Shown here: positions 28,291-40,380 of the stretch, piece by piece | Layout: each line of letters begins with the position of its first letter | Position numbering within the stretch: the stretch's first letter is position 1 | Assembly (NCBI GenBank): GCA_022841915.1 | Contig: JALHQN010000009.1 | Location: 62,001-126,000, forward strand | Reading direction: 5' to 3' | Origin: Burkholderiales bacterium | GTDB taxonomy: Bacteria; Pseudomonadota; Gammaproteobacteria; Burkholderiales; WYBJ01 | DNA length: 64,000 nt | Notes under the pieces: model-generated | Told to the model about the DNA's origin: nothing | The model's input: only the letters and a program-made list of their open reading frames with translations | The model's database searches: none | Program-made: the position numbers and the translations under genes

Positions 28291-29274
28291 ATGAACATCG
28301 ATCTGCTGGTCGACATCGCACATGCGGCAGTCGAAGTCACGCCCGCTGCGCGCCTGCCCGCGCTGGAGAAGTGCCTCGCCCGCGGCGACGCGGTCCCGAT
28401 CGCCGGCAACAGCTTCCTGGATGCCTCCTTGGCCTTGTACGCAATGACGGCGCAGGACGCGCCCATCGCAGCCTTGACGCTCGCCGGCGACGGGATCGAC
28501 CCGGGTCAGGACTACTGGCTGCGCGCCGATCCGATGTGCTATCAGGCGACGATCAATCGCCTCGTTTGCCTGCCCTTGCCCGATGACGATCTTTCGCCCG
28601 AAGATGCGAGCGAGCTTACTCAACTGCTCGGACCGCACTTGCAGTCGCTAGGCTTCGAGCTCCTCGTGCCCCACCCGCAACGCTGGTATGTCCGCTGTCC
28701 TTCGCCGCAGCGCCTGGTGACCTCGCCGCCGCCGACGGGCGCCCATCCGCTGAGCGAGAGCGTCATGCCCGCCGGCGCCGACAGCGCCGCATGGCAACGC
28801 CTCATGACCGAACTGCAGATGCTGCTGCACTCGGCGGAAGTGAACGAGCGACGCGAGGCCGATGGACGCCTGCCGGTCACCGGTGTGTGGTTCTGGGGCG
28901 GAGGCAGCATCGGCACGATCGTCGAGCCGCCCTACGGCGCCGTCTACAGCGACGAACCGCTGGTACGCGGATTGGGCTGCATGAGCCGATGCGCGGCATC
29001 CTCTCTTGGCGCAGGGATCGAAACTGTCTTGTCGCGCAGCGTCGACCTGCAATCGAAGAGCATACTCGTCGCCGCTTCCGATCGCGCAGCTCACGACCTC
29101 GCCCGGTTCGACGCTCAATGGATACAGCCGCTGATCGCCGCGGTCGAACAACGTCGCGTGGCGCAACTGCGCATCCTTCTCGTCGGCACAACCCAGCCGC
29201 AGGGTTGCCGCCTCGCACGCTCGCATCTTCGACGCTGGTGGCGCCGCTCGCGGCCGCTGAGGGCCTATGCTTAG
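28291..29274 (+). CDS. rpfE: RpfE-type regulatory protein (phosphoglycerate mutase-like)
   Basis: 327 residues from ATG 28291. Matches the RpfE family found immediately before recJ in xanthomonads and Burkholderiales: LTLAGDGIDPGQDYWLRADPMCYQATINRL, then LTELQMLLHSAEVNERREADGRLPVTGVWFWGGG near the middle. This second segment resembles cofactor-independent phosphoglycerate mutase folds, but catalytic activity is unproven. Overlaps recJ by 8 bp, so they are likely cotranscribed. The Xanthomonas gene name comes from its place in the rpf (virulence regulation) locus. Confidence 0.85.
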   Translation: MNIDLLVDIAHAAVEVTPAARLPALEKCLARGDAVPIAGNSFLDASLALYAMTAQDAPIAALTLAGDGIDPGQDYWLRADPMCYQATINRLVCLPLPDDDLSPEDASELTQLLGPHLQSLGFELLVPHPQRWYVRCPSPQRLVTSPPPTGAHPLSESVMPAGADSAAWQRLMTELQMLLHSAEVNERREADGRLPVTGVWFWGGGSIGTIVEPPYGAVYSDEPLVRGLGCMSRCAASSLGAGIETVLSRSVDLQSKSILVAASDRAAHDLARFDAQWIQPLIAAVEQRRVAQLRILLVGTTQPQGCRLARSHLRRWWRRSRPLRAYA

Positions 29275-30964
29275 AGTCGTCCGTCGCGAATGCCCGCTCG
29301 ATGCGGATCAGGCGCTATGCGCTGCCGGCGTCCGGCCCATGCTCGCGCGCATCTATGCCGCTCGCGGCATACGTGCGGTTGCCGACGTGTCGTACCCGCT
29401 GAACGCGATGTTGCCGCTGTCGCAACTGAAGAACGTCCACACGATGGCCAACCTGTTGGCCGATGCCATCGCCGGCGGCAAGAAATTGCTGATCGTGGCC
29501 GACTACGACGCCGACGGCGCGACCGCCTGCGCCGTCGGACTGCGCGGCCTGCGGGCCTTAGGTGCACAGGTCGACTATCTGGTGCCGAACCGCTTCGAGT
29601 ACGGCTACGGGCTCACCCCCGAGATCGTGCAGCTCGCCGCGTCGAGCAAGGCACCGGACATCATCATCACGGTCGACAACGGCATCGCCAGCATCGATGG
29701 GGTCGCCGCAGCCGCGAGTCTGGGCATCGAGGTGCTGGTGACGGACCATCATCTGCCGGGCAGCGAACTGCCGGCGGCACGCTGCATCGTCAACCCGAAT
29801 CAGCCAGGCTGCGAGTTTCCCAGCAAGAACCTCGCCGGTGTGGGCGTGATGTTCTACGTCCTCGCCGCACTCAGGGCCGAACTGCGTGTGCGCGGCGCAT
29901 TCGCTGCCGGCACGGAGCCGAACCTCGCGCACCTGCTGGATCTGGTGGCGCTGGGCACGGTGGCCGACGTGGTGCCCCTGGATACCAACAACCGCATCCT
30001 GGTGCATCAGGGGCTCAAGCGCATGCGCGAGGGCCGCGCCCACGCAGGGATCGCCGCGCTCTATCAGGTCGCGGGACGGGAAGCCAGCCGCGCGTCGGCT
30101 TACGACCTGGGCTTTCTGCTCGGCCCGCGGCTCAATGCCGCCGGACGGCTGACGGACATGACGCTCGGCATCGAGTGCCTCGTCACCGACGACCGCGCGC
30201 GCGCGCTCGAAATCGCCCAGCAGCTCGACCAGCTGAACCGGGAGCGCCGCAGCATCGAGGTCTCGATGCAGGACACCGCGCTCGACGACCTGACGAGCAT
30301 GGACGTGGAGGAACGCTTCGGCCTCGCGCTCTTCCAGGAGAGCTGGCACCAGGGCGTGGTCGGCATCCTGGCCTCCCGACTCAAGGAGAAGTTCCACCGT
30401 CCGACGATCGCATTTGCCCGCGGCAATGACGACATGCTGAAAGGCTCGGGGCGCTCCATCCCGGGCTTGCATCTGCGCGACGCGCTCGACCTCGTCGCCA
30501 AGCGCGCACCCGACCTGATCCACCGCTTCGGCGGGCATGCCGCCGCAGCCGGCCTGACGATCGCGGAGAAAGACTTCGTCCGCTTCAGCGAGGCATTCGA
30601 GGCCGTTTGCCGCGAGCGGCTCTCGCCGGCCGATCTTGCCCGCGTCATCGAGACGGACGGATCGCTCGAACCGGCCGATCTCGCCATCGAGTCGGCCCGG
30701 ATGCTGCAGCAGGAAGTTTGGGGACAGGGCTTCGCTCCGCCGCTTTTCGACGGCGAGTTCACGCTGCGCGATCAACGCGTCATGGCGCAGAAGCACTCGC
30801 GCCTGATGCTCGACTGCGACGGGCAGCGGGTCGAGGCCGTGCTGTTCGGGCACGCCGAGCCCTTGCCCAAGCGCTTGCGCGCGATCTACCGTCTGGGAAT
30901 CAACGAATACGGCGGCGCCCAGCGCCTGCAACTGACGATCGAGCACTGGGAGAGTGCCGCCTAG
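29267..30964 (+). CDS. recJ: Single-stranded-DNA-specific 5'-3' exonuclease RecJ
   Basis: 565 residues. DHH phosphoesterase motifs: LLIVADYDADGATACAVG (I), TVDNGIAS (II), VTDHHLPG (III, DHH), LDLVALGTVADVVPL (IV); DHHA1 domain with GSGRSIPGLHLRDAL and RFGGHAAAAGLTI; C-terminal OB fold. Acts in recombination and mismatch repair. Start ATG 29267 overlaps the rpfE end. Confidence 0.96.
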   Translation: MLRVVRRECPLDADQALCAAGVRPMLARIYAARGIRAVADVSYPLNAMLPLSQLKNVHTMANLLADAIAGGKKLLIVADYDADGATACAVGLRGLRALGAQVDYLVPNRFEYGYGLTPEIVQLAASSKAPDIIITVDNGIASIDGVAAAASLGIEVLVTDHHLPGSELPAARCIVNPNQPGCEFPSKNLAGVGVMFYVLAALRAELRVRGAFAAGTEPNLAHLLDLVALGTVADVVPLDTNNRILVHQGLKRMREGRAHAGIAALYQVAGREASRASAYDLGFLLGPRLNAAGRLTDMTLGIECLVTDDRARALEIAQQLDQLNRERRSIEVSMQDTALDDLTSMDVEERFGLALFQESWHQGVVGILASRLKEKFHRPTIAFARGNDDMLKGSGRSIPGLHLRDALDLVAKRAPDLIHRFGGHAAAAGLTIAEKDFVRFSEAFEAVCRERLSPADLARVIETDGSLEPADLAIESARMLQQEVWGQGFAPPLFDGEFTLRDQRVMAQKHSRLMLDCDGQRVEAVLFGHAEPLPKRLRAIYRLGINEYGGAQRLQLTIEHWESAA

Positions 30965-31086
30965 ATTCCCGGTCGAGAGCCATCGACACTCACCCGCATT
31001 CCGCGTGATGGGGCGTTGGCATCATCGCAGTGCAGCGAACGGCGAGAGCCCTGCGTTATACTTGGCCACTTTTATCGGCCCCCATC

Positions 31087-32191
31087 ATGGAACCCGAGCG
31101 CGTCAACGCCATCGCCTCCCGCCTGCAGGACCTCGCCCGCCGCAACACCGACCTCAGGAGGTATCTTTGACTTCGATACCAAGCGCAAACGCCTGGACGA
31201 AGTCAGCGCCCTGAGCGAGGATCCCTCGATCTGGCAGGATCAGCAGCGAGCCCAGGACTTGGGCAAGGAGCGCAAAAGTCTCGACGACACCGTCGGAACG
31301 CTCGAGCGCATCGGCTCGAGCCTGCGTGACGCCGAGGAGTTGTTCGAGCTTGCGCGTGGCGAAGAAGACGACGATACCCTGATCGCCGTCGAGTCGGACC
31401 TGGAAACGGTCAGCACGGCGGTCGAAGGTCTGGAGTTCCGGCGGATGTTCTCCCATCCGATGGACCCGAACAACTGCTTCCTCAACATCCAGTCGGGCAG
31501 CGGCGGCACCGAGGCGCAGGACTGGGCCCAGATCCTCGAGCGCATGTATCTGCGCTACTGCGAGCGCAAGGGATTCTCGGTCGAGATCCTCGAAGAATCG
31601 CCCGGCGAAGTCGCGGGCCTGAAGAGCGCTGCGCTGAAGATCTGCGGCGAATACGCCTACGGCACGCTGCGCACAGAGTCGGGCGTGCATCGGCTCGTGC
31701 GCAAGTCGCCCTTCGACGCCAATGCACGTCGACACACGTCGTTCGCGAGCGTAATGGCCTATCCGGAAGTCGACGACACGATCGAGGTCGACATCAATCC
31801 CGCCGATTTGAGAGTGGACACCTTCCGAGCCTCGGGAGCGGGCGGTCAGCATATCAACAAGACGGACTCTGCGATCCGGATCACCCACAACCCGACCGGC
31901 ATCGTCGTCCAGTGCCAAAGCGACCGCTCCCAGCACCGCAACCGTGCCGAGGCGATGGCGATGTTGAAAGCACGCCTGTACGAACTCGAGTTGCGCAAGC
32001 GCACTGCGGAGCGCCAGGCGCTGGAAGACGCGAAGACCGATATCGCCTGGGGTCACCAGATCCGCTCCTATGTGCTCGACCAATCCCGGATCAAGGATTT
32101 GCGCACCAACGTCGAGGTAGGCAACACCCAGGCGGTGCTCGACGGCGATCTCGACAATTTCATCGAGGCGAGCCTCAAGCAAGGCGTTTAG
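31087..32191 (+). CDS. prfB: Peptide chain release factor 2 (programmed +1 frameshift)
   Basis: A 27-codon first frame from ATG 31087 ends at TGA 31168-31170; the second frame continues from GAC 31169 to 32191, giving a 367-residue RF2. The second part contains [24 protein letters not shown], the SPF tripeptide ([18 protein letters not shown]) that reads UGA/UAA, and the catalytic GGQ ([15 protein letters not shown]). Translation requires +1 slippage at CTT-TGA, autoregulated by RF2 level. Lies between recJ and lysS. Confidence 0.96.
31158..31171 (+). promoter_or_regulatory. RF2 programmed +1 ribosomal frameshift site
   Basis: AGGAGG-TAT-CTT-TGA-C: a Shine-Dalgarno-like AGGAGG three bases before the slippery CTT and the in-frame TGA followed by C, the weak stop context. 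This is the standard bacterial prfB recoding signal; slippage from CTT to TTT enters the GAC TTC GAT frame. Confidence 0.95.
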
Positions 32192-32264
32192 GACGATCCG
32201 CGTCGAGTCCCAGGCGCGCGATCCACCATCGACTACCCGTATTGCATTCACCGCGAGAGCCACC

Positions 32265-33766
32265 ATGCCGAATGAACAGCCCCCTCAGGACGAGAATCAC
32301 GTCATCGCGGAACGACGCGCCAAGCTCAAGGCATTGCGCGCGGCCGGCAATGCCTATCCCAACGATTTCATGCGGATGGAACTCGCCGCCGACCTGAGCG
32401 AGAAGTACGACGGCCAGGATCGCGACTTCCTCGACATGAATCCGGTGCAAGTGCGCATCGCCGGACGGCTCATGCTGCGCCGGACGATGGGCAAGCTGAG
32501 CTTCGGCAATCTGCAGGACATGAGCGGCAACATCCAGATCTTCGTCGCCGACAATTTCCCCGGCAAGGAAGAGCACGAGTTCTTCCGCAAGCAGGTCGAC
32601 ATCGGCGACATCCTAGGCGTCGAAGGCGTGGTGATGAAAACGCAGAAGGGCGAGCTCACCGTACGCGTACGCAAGCTCTCCCTGCTCTCGAAATGCCTGC
32701 GCCCGCTGCCGGAAAAATGGCACGGCCTGGCCGACCAGGAATCGAAGTACCGTCAGCGCCACCTCGATCTGATCACCAACGACGACGCGCGCCTGCGCTT
32801 CGTGCAGCGCTCGCGCACCATCCAGGCGGTGCGCCAGTTCCTGCTCGATCGCCGCTACCTCGAAGTCGAAACCCCGATGATGCATCGCATCCCGGGCGGC
32901 GCGGCGGCCAGACCGTTCGTCACGCATCACAATGCGCTCGACATGGAGCTCTTCCTGCGGATCGCCCCCGAGCTCTATCTGAAGCGCCTGGTGGTCGGCG
33001 GCTACGAGAAGGTGTTCGAGATCAACCGCAACTTCCGCAACGAAGGCATCTCGACGCGTCACAATCCCGAGTTCACGATGCTGGAGTTCTACTGCGCCTA
33101 CCGCGACTACCGCTATCTCATGGCGTTCACCGAACAGCTGTTCCAGTACGTGGCGAAGAGCGTACTGGGCACCACCAGCTTCATGTATCAGGGCCGGGAG
33201 ATCGACTTCGCGAAGCCGTTCGAGCGCCTGACGGTCACCGACGCGATCCGCAAGTACCACCCTGAGTACACCGAGGCTCAACTCTCCGACCGCGCGTTTC
33301 TCGCCGCTGAACTCGATCGGCTCGGGGTCTCCTACCGGGCGCATGACGGCGTCGGCGGGCTGCAGCTCACGATGTTCGAAGCCAAAGCCGAAGAGTTCCT
33401 CTTCGACCCGACCTTCATCATCGATTACCCCGCCGAGGCCTCCCCGCTCGCGCGCCGCTCGGACAAGAACCCGCAGATCACCGAGCGCTTCGAGTTGTAC
33501 ATCGCCGGCCGCGAGATCGCCAACGGCTTCTCCGAGCTCAACGACCCCGAGGACCAGGCCGAGCGCTTCCAGGACCAGGTCAAGCAGAAAGCCGCCGGTG
33601 ATCATGAGGCCATGCACTACGATGCCGACTACATCCGCGCGCTCGAGTACGGTCTGCCGCCCACCGCGGGCGAAGGGATCGGCATCGATCGGCTCGTGAT
33701 GCTGCTCACCGACACACCCACCATTCGCGACGTCATACTGTTTCCCCTGCTGCGCCCGGAGGAGTG

Positions 33767-33767
<1 letters not shown>
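32265..33767 (+). CDS. lysS: Lysine-tRNA ligase (class II)
   Basis: 500 residues. N-terminal OB-fold anticodon-binding domain ([23 protein letters not shown]), motif 1 region [23 protein letters not shown], motif 2 [20 protein letters not shown], and motif 3 [13 protein letters not shown]. Attaches lysine to tRNA-Lys. 73 bp after prfB, the order also seen in E. coli and xanthomonads. Its stop overlaps the next start (TGATG). Confidence 0.97.
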
Positions 33768-35725
<1,958 letters not shown>

Positions 35726-35744
35726 ACGAGAGCGGCTGCCAGAC

Positions 35745-35773
35745 TTGCCATATACCCCTATGGGGTATATGCT
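35745..35773 (+). promoter_or_regulatory. Copper promoter with CsoR-type operator
   Basis: A perfect 10-bp inverted repeat CATATACCCC / GGGGTATATG around TAT (35749-35771) matches the CsoR operator pattern (TATACCCC...GGGGTATA). It fills the space between a -35 TTGCCA (35745-35750) and a -10 TATGCT (35768-35773), 17 bp apart. A CsoR is encoded in the same operon at 38230, so copper-relieved autorepression is expected. Confidence 0.8.
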
Positions 35774-35780
35774 GCGAACC

Positions 35781-38018
35781 ATGGACACCTCAGCCCCCTT
35801 GTCCGGCCTGGCTCATCGCCACCCCGAAGCTTCCGCAGTCGAACTCGCCATCTCCGGCATGACGTGCGCAGCCTGCGCGACCCGCATCGAAAAAGTCCTC
35901 AACCGCCTGCCCGAGGTCCGGGCCGTGGTCAACTTCGCGACTGAACGGGCAAGCATCGAGTACGCACCGGATGCCGTCGATCTCGACAAGCTGATCGAAA
36001 CGGTGCGCAAAGCGGGCTACGAAGCGCACGAACCGCTGCAAAGCCAGAAGGAAGACGAACTGGCCGCAGCCTCGGCTCGCACGGACCTGCGCCATTTCAT
36101 CATCGCCGCCGTGTTCACCGCTCCGCTGGTGGCGCAGATGCTGCCGATGGCGCTCGGCATGCACGACTGGATGCTGCCGAACTGGCTGCAGTTCGCGCTG
36201 GCCACCCCCGTCCAGTTCTGGATCGGCGCCCGCTTCTACGCCGGTTCCTGGCATGCGTTGCGCGGCGGAGCGGCCAATATGGATGTGCTGATCGCACTGG
36301 GCACCAGCGCTGCATGGGCCTACAGCACGGCAGTCACGCTGCAAGGCGGCGAGGGGCACGTCTACTTCGAGGCCTCCGCGGCCATCATCACCTTGGTGCT
36401 GATGGGCAAGCTGCTCGAGAACCGTGCGCGCCGCCGTGCATCGACCGCCATTCGTGAACTGATCAAGCTGCAGCCTTCGCTGGCACAGGTCGAGCGGGAC
36501 GGAACCTTGGTGCAAGCGCCCGTCGCCAGCATACGCCGCGGCGAGATCTTCGTGATTCGCGCCGGTGACAGCGTTCCCGTGGATGGCGAAGTCGTCGAGG
36601 GCGAATCGAGTGTCGACGAGTCGATGCTCACCGGCGAGAGTCGCGCGGTGGAAAAGCAGCCGGGCGCGCGGGTATTCACGGGAACGATGAACGCCGACGG
36701 ACGACTGCGCTGCCGGGCGACTTCGGTGGGCAGCCAAACGGCGCTGGCTGCGATCATCCGGCTCGTGGAGCAGGCGCAGGGATCCAAAGCGCCCATCCAG
36801 CGTCTGGCGGATCGAATTTCATCGATTTTCGTGCCAGTCGTGCTCGCCCTCGCACTGGCGACCTGGTTCGGCTGGATGTGGGCCGGGGCGCCGTTGGCCG
36901 ATGCGCTGGTCAACGCGGTGGCCGTGCTCGTGATCGCCTGCCCCTGTGCACTCGGCCTGGCTACGCCGACCGCGATCATGGTCGGCACGGGACGCGGAGC
37001 ACACGCGGGCGTGCTGGTAAGGAACGCTGCCGCACTGGAACTCGCCGGACGCATCGATTGGCTGGCAGTCGACAAGACCGGCACGCTTACCGAAGGCCGT
37101 CCCACGGTCACCGACATCCTGCCGGCCGAAGGCGGCACCGAAGCGGCGCTGCTGGGCATGGCCGCCGCACTGGAGCAAGGCTCATCGCATCCGATCGGCC
37201 TCGCCATTCGCAGTGCAGCTCAATCGCGGGCGTTCGCGCTGCCCACGATCGAAGGCTTTCGCTCCGACGCAGGTCGCGGCGTGCAAGCCATGATCGACTC
37301 GAAGCCGGCGTTGCTCGGTTCCGCGACGTATCTCTCCGAGCACGGCGTGACGGCGGACATGCACGTTGCGCAGACACTCGAGCAGAACGCGCGAACGGCG
37401 GTCGGGCTGGCGCATGGCGGCCGATTGATCGGCTGGATCGGCCTCTCCGACCAATTGCGCGCCAGCACCCCCGCGGCCATCGCACGCTTGCACGCCATGG
37501 GTATCGAAGTCGCCATGCTCACGGGCGATAGCGAACAGACGGCCCAGGAAGCCGCCCGCAAGGCGGGCATCAAGGTCATCCGGTCGCGGATGATGCCTGC
37601 CGACAAAGCGCGGGAAATCGAACGCCAGCGCGCCAACGGGCGCAAGGTGGGCATGGTAGGCGACGGCGTCAACGACGCCCCCGCGCTGGCCGTCGCGGAT
37701 GTCAGCTTTGCGATCGGCGCAGGCACCGATGTCGCGATCCAGACGGCGGATGTCACCTTGATGCGCAGCGACCTCGTCGCGGTCGCCGATGCCATCGATT
37801 TGTCGCGAGCCACGCTGGCCAAGGTTCGGCAGAATCTCTTCTTCGCCTTCTTCTACAACGTACTCGGCATTCCATTGGCCGCACTCGGCATGCTCAACCC
37901 GGTGGTTGCGGGCGCGGCCATGGCGATGAGTTCGGTCTCTGTCGTCAGCAATTCGCTGCTGTTGCGTCGCTGGCGGCCCCAGCCGAGCCAGTCCAGTCCG
38001 CGAAGTTCTACTCACTGA
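35781..38018 (+). CDS. copA: Copper-exporting P1B-type ATPase
   Basis: 745 residues from ATG 35781. One N-terminal heavy-metal domain (GMTCAAC, C29 and C32), then membrane segments, actuator TGES, the transmembrane CPC motif (C387-P-C389), phosphorylation Asp D431 in DKTGTLTEG, SSHPIG (HP motif), and GDGVNDAPAL. Exports Cu(I) from the cytoplasm. Earlier ATGs at 35760 and 35769 lie inside the operator; with a -10 at 35768 the transcript would begin at about 35780, so the mRNA may be leaderless. First gene of copA-copZ-csoR. Confidence 0.95.
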   Translation: MDTSAPLSGLAHRHPEASAVELAISGMTCAACATRIEKVLNRLPEVRAVVNFATERASIEYAPDAVDLDKLIETVRKAGYEAHEPLQSQKEDELAAASARTDLRHFIIAAVFTAPLVAQMLPMALGMHDWMLPNWLQFALATPVQFWIGARFYAGSWHALRGGAANMDVLIALGTSAAWAYSTAVTLQGGEGHVYFEASAAIITLVLMGKLLENRARRRASTAIRELIKLQPSLAQVERDGTLVQAPVASIRRGEIFVIRAGDSVPVDGEVVEGESSVDESMLTGESRAVEKQPGARVFTGTMNADGRLRCRATSVGSQTALAAIIRLVEQAQGSKAPIQRLADRISSIFVPVVLALALATWFGWMWAGAPLADALVNAVAVLVIACPCALGLATPTAIMVGTGRGAHAGVLVRNAAALELAGRIDWLAVDKTGTLTEGRPTVTDILPAEGGTEAALLGMAAALEQGSSHPIGLAIRSAAQSRAFALPTIEGFRSDAGRGVQAMIDSKPALLGSATYLSEHGVTADMHVAQTLEQNARTAVGLAHGGRLIGWIGLSDQLRASTPAAIARLHAMGIEVAMLTGDSEQTAQEAARKAGIKVIRSRMMPADKAREIERQRANGRKVGMVGDGVNDAPALAVADVSFAIGAGTDVAIQTADVTLMRSDLVAVADAIDLSRATLAKVRQNLFFAFFYNVLGIPLAALGMLNPVVAGAAMAMSSVSVVSNSLLLRRWRPQPSQSSPRSSTH

Positions 38019-38033
38019 TCAAAGGAGTCAGCC

Positions 38034-38243
38034 ATGGAGCAACTCACCCTGAAAGTCGGCGGCATGACATGCATGGGCTGCGTGAGCAGCGTGACTCGCG
38101 TGCTCAAAGCCGTCCCCGGTGTGAGCGAGGTGAGCGTCTCGCTCGAGCACGCGCAGGCCCGGGTCGACTACGACCCGGCGCTCACCAAGCGCGAAGACCT
38201 GTGCGCCGTCGTGGAAGAGGCAGGCTTCGATGCCAGCCTCTGA
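38034..38243 (+). CDS. copZ: Copper chaperone CopZ
   Basis: 69 residues, one ferredoxin-like heavy-metal domain with GGMTCMGC (C13, C16). AAGGAG lies properly before the ATG. Delivers Cu(I) to CopA and probably to CsoR. 15 bp after copA and overlapping csoR by 14 bp. Confidence 0.93.
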   Translation: MEQLTLKVGGMTCMGCVSSVTRVLKAVPGVSEVSVSLEHAQARVDYDPALTKREDLCAVVEEAGFDASL

Positions 38244-38532
38244 GGCAGCCGGCCATGTGCACAAGGTTGTCCGCAAGGACAAGGACGATTTGCTCAAGCG
38301 CCTGAACAGAATCGGCGGCCAGGTCGAGGGGATCTCCCGCATGGTCGCCGATGATCGCTACTGCGTGGACGTCCTGACGCAGATCGCCGCGGTGCGCTCG
38401 GCGCTCGATGCGCTGGGCCTCAAGCTGCTGCACGACCACGCGCACGGCTGCGTCCAGCAGGCGGTCAGATCGGGCGATGGCGATCACGCGATCGAGGAAT
38501 TGATGAAGGTGATGCAGCGTTTCGCCCGCTGA
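38230..38532 (+). CDS. csoR: Copper-sensing repressor CsoR
   Basis: 100 residues of the DUF156/CsoR-RcnR fold. The Cu(I) ligands C45, H70 and C74 keep the CsoR spacing (C-x24-H-x3-C); the N-terminal helix carries LLKRLNRIGGQVEGISRMV. When copper binds, these all-helical tetramers leave DNA. The likely target is the palindrome upstream of copA. Last gene of the copper operon. Confidence 0.93.
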   Translation: MPASEAAGHVHKVVRKDKDDLLKRLNRIGGQVEGISRMVADDRYCVDVLTQIAAVRSALDALGLKLLHDHAHGCVQQAVRSGDGDHAIEELMKVMQRFAR

Positions 38533-38553
38533 TCGGCCGCCGCCGAGCACACA

Positions 38554-39360
38554 CTACCAGATGACCCACCACGGCTTGTTGTCCCGGCGCTTGCCGCTGA
38601 GATACTTGCTGTTCGGGAAATTCTTCAGCATGACGCGCTCGGCGTCATTGCGCAGGTCAGTAAGCCCCATCGCATCGTAGGCCTTGACCATGATGAGGAG
38701 CCCCTCCTCGTTCGCAGGTGCCTGCGGGTACGTCACGAGCGCCGTCTGGGCCCGATTCGCCGCAGCCACATAAGCGCCCCGCTGCAGGTAATAGCGTGCA
38801 ACGTGAACTTCATGCGAGGCAAGCGCGTTCACCAGATAGGACATGCGCGCACGAGCGTCTTCGGAATACTTGCTGTCCGGAAAGCGCTGAACAAGTTCGC
38901 GGAACGCCTCGAAGGCATCCTTCGCCGCTTTCGGATCACGCTCGGTCAGATCCTGGCGACCGATCATGTGCAGCAGGCCCAAATTGTCGTTGAAGTTGGC
39001 CAATCCCCGCAGATAGTAGGCGTAGTCGACGTTGGGGTGGTTCGGGTGCAGCTTGATGAAGCGCTCGGCAGCTGCGATCGCCAGTGCAGGCTCGCCCTCC
39101 TTGAAATGGGCGTAGGCAACCTCGAGTTGCGCCTGCTGAGCGTACCGCCCGTAGGGGTAACGCGCTTCCAGGGTTTCGAACAGCTTGATCGCGGCGGTGT
39201 AGTTCCGCCCCATCAGCTCGGAGTGCGCCTCGGAGTACAGCCGCGAGACCGACCAGCCCTTGGTTTCGTCGATAGGCTCGCTGAAGGTGCCGCATCCGGC
39301 ACTCAGAACTGCGGTCAGGAGGATTAAACTACGCCACCATCTGGAATCGCGCAAACGCAT
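38554..39360 (-). CDS. bamD: Outer membrane assembly lipoprotein BamD
   Basis: 268 residues from ATG 39360. Lipoprotein signal with lipobox LSAGC (C23), then about five TPR-like repeats (YSEAHSELMGRNYTAAIKLFETLEARYPYGRYAQQAQLEVAYAHF, and LIKLHPNHPNVDYAYYLRG-like repeats). Part of the BAM complex inserting beta-barrels into the outer membrane. The open frame continues upstream across rluD to 40434 but that is not coding. Divergent from rluD, the order found in E. coli. Confidence 0.95.
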   Translation of the reverse strand: MRLRDSRWWRSLILLTAVLSAGCGTFSEPIDETKGWSVSRLYSEAHSELMGRNYTAAIKLFETLEARYPYGRYAQQAQLEVAYAHFKEGEPALAIAAAERFIKLHPNHPNVDYAYYLRGLANFNDNLGLLHMIGRQDLTERDPKAAKDAFEAFRELVQRFPDSKYSEDARARMSYLVNALASHEVHVARYYLQRGAYVAAANRAQTALVTYPQAPANEEGLLIMVKAYDAMGLTDLRNDAERVMLKNFPNSKYLSGKRRDNKPWWVIW

Positions 39361-39417
39361 GCTTGCCCTCTGCGCCGGCGCTGGCCATGCCAGAGTGCGC
39401 CGTGCATACCGTTGAAA

Positions 39418-40380
39418 ATGTCGACAGATTATAGCCCACGCCCCTGCGCTCACCTCGAGTTCACCGTTCCGCCGGAAATGGCAGGGCTGCGTCTGGACCA
39501 GGCCCTCGCCAAGCTCCTCCCCGAGCACTCCCGCAGCCGCATCGCCGCCTGGATGCGAGCCGAGCGGGTGCATGTGGCCGGCACGGCGGCGAAACCCAAG
39601 CAGAAGGTCTGGGGCGGCGAACGCATCGAACTCGACACCGAGCCGCTGCCCGAGACGCTCGCCTTTGCGCCCGAAGCGCTCGCACTGCCCATCGTGTTCG
39701 AAGACGAGTCGCTGCTGGTTATCGACAAGCCCGCCGGCCTGGTAGTTCACCCCGGAAGCGGCAACTGGCAAGGCACGATGCTCAACGCACTGCTGCATCA
39801 CGAGCCTGGCCTCGCGGAGATCCCGCGTGCAGGGATCGTGCACCGGCTGGACAAAGACACGAGCGGGCTGCTCGCAGTCGCCAAGACCCTCACGGCCCAG
39901 ACCAGCCTGGTTCGTCAGCTCCAGCAGCGTTCCGTGACGCGAATCTACTGCGCGCTGGTGCTCGGCGACATTGCCCAAGCGGGCGAAGTCGATGCTCCGA
40001 TCGGCCGCCACCCGACCCAGCGCACGCGCATGGCGGTGGTGCCCGGCGGGCGCAGCGCACGCACCCGCTATCGCCCGGTCGAACGCTTCGGCTGGGCCAC
40101 CCGGATCGAGTGTCAACTCGATACCGGGCGAACGCATCAGATACGCGTGCATCTCACCTCGATCGGGCACCCGCTTCTGGGCGACCCCGTCTACCTCGGC
40201 CGCTCGAATGCCTCGACGCGGCGCACTGCCGGTCTGACCCGGCAAGCCCTGCACGCCATGCGTCTCGAACTGGACCATCCTGCCACGAACGAACGCATGG
40301 CTTGGCATTCGAGCCTGCCGGCCGATCTGCGGGCCGCCCTCGACGAACTGAAACGGACCAGCACGCATGCGCTTGCCTGA
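39418..40380 (+). CDS. rluD: 23S rRNA pseudouridine synthase RluD
   Basis: 320 residues from ATG 39418 (a TTG two codons earlier is possible). N-terminal S4 domain (GLRLDQALAKLLPEHSRSRIAAW), catalytic core with the Asp in GIVHRLDKDTSGLLAVAKT, and C-terminal TGRTHQIRVHLTSIGHPLLGDPVY. Makes pseudouridines 1911, 1915 and 1917 in helix 69 of 23S rRNA. Overlaps pgeF by 14 bp. Confidence 0.95.
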   Translation: MSTDYSPRPCAHLEFTVPPEMAGLRLDQALAKLLPEHSRSRIAAWMRAERVHVAGTAAKPKQKVWGGERIELDTEPLPETLAFAPEALALPIVFEDESLLVIDKPAGLVVHPGSGNWQGTMLNALLHHEPGLAEIPRAGIVHRLDKDTSGLLAVAKTLTAQTSLVRQLQQRSVTRIYCALVLGDIAQAGEVDAPIGRHPTQRTRMAVVPGGRSARTRYRPVERFGWATRIECQLDTGRTHQIRVHLTSIGHPLLGDPVYLGRSNASTRRTAGLTRQALHAMRLELDHPATNERMAWHSSLPADLRAALDELKRTSTHALA

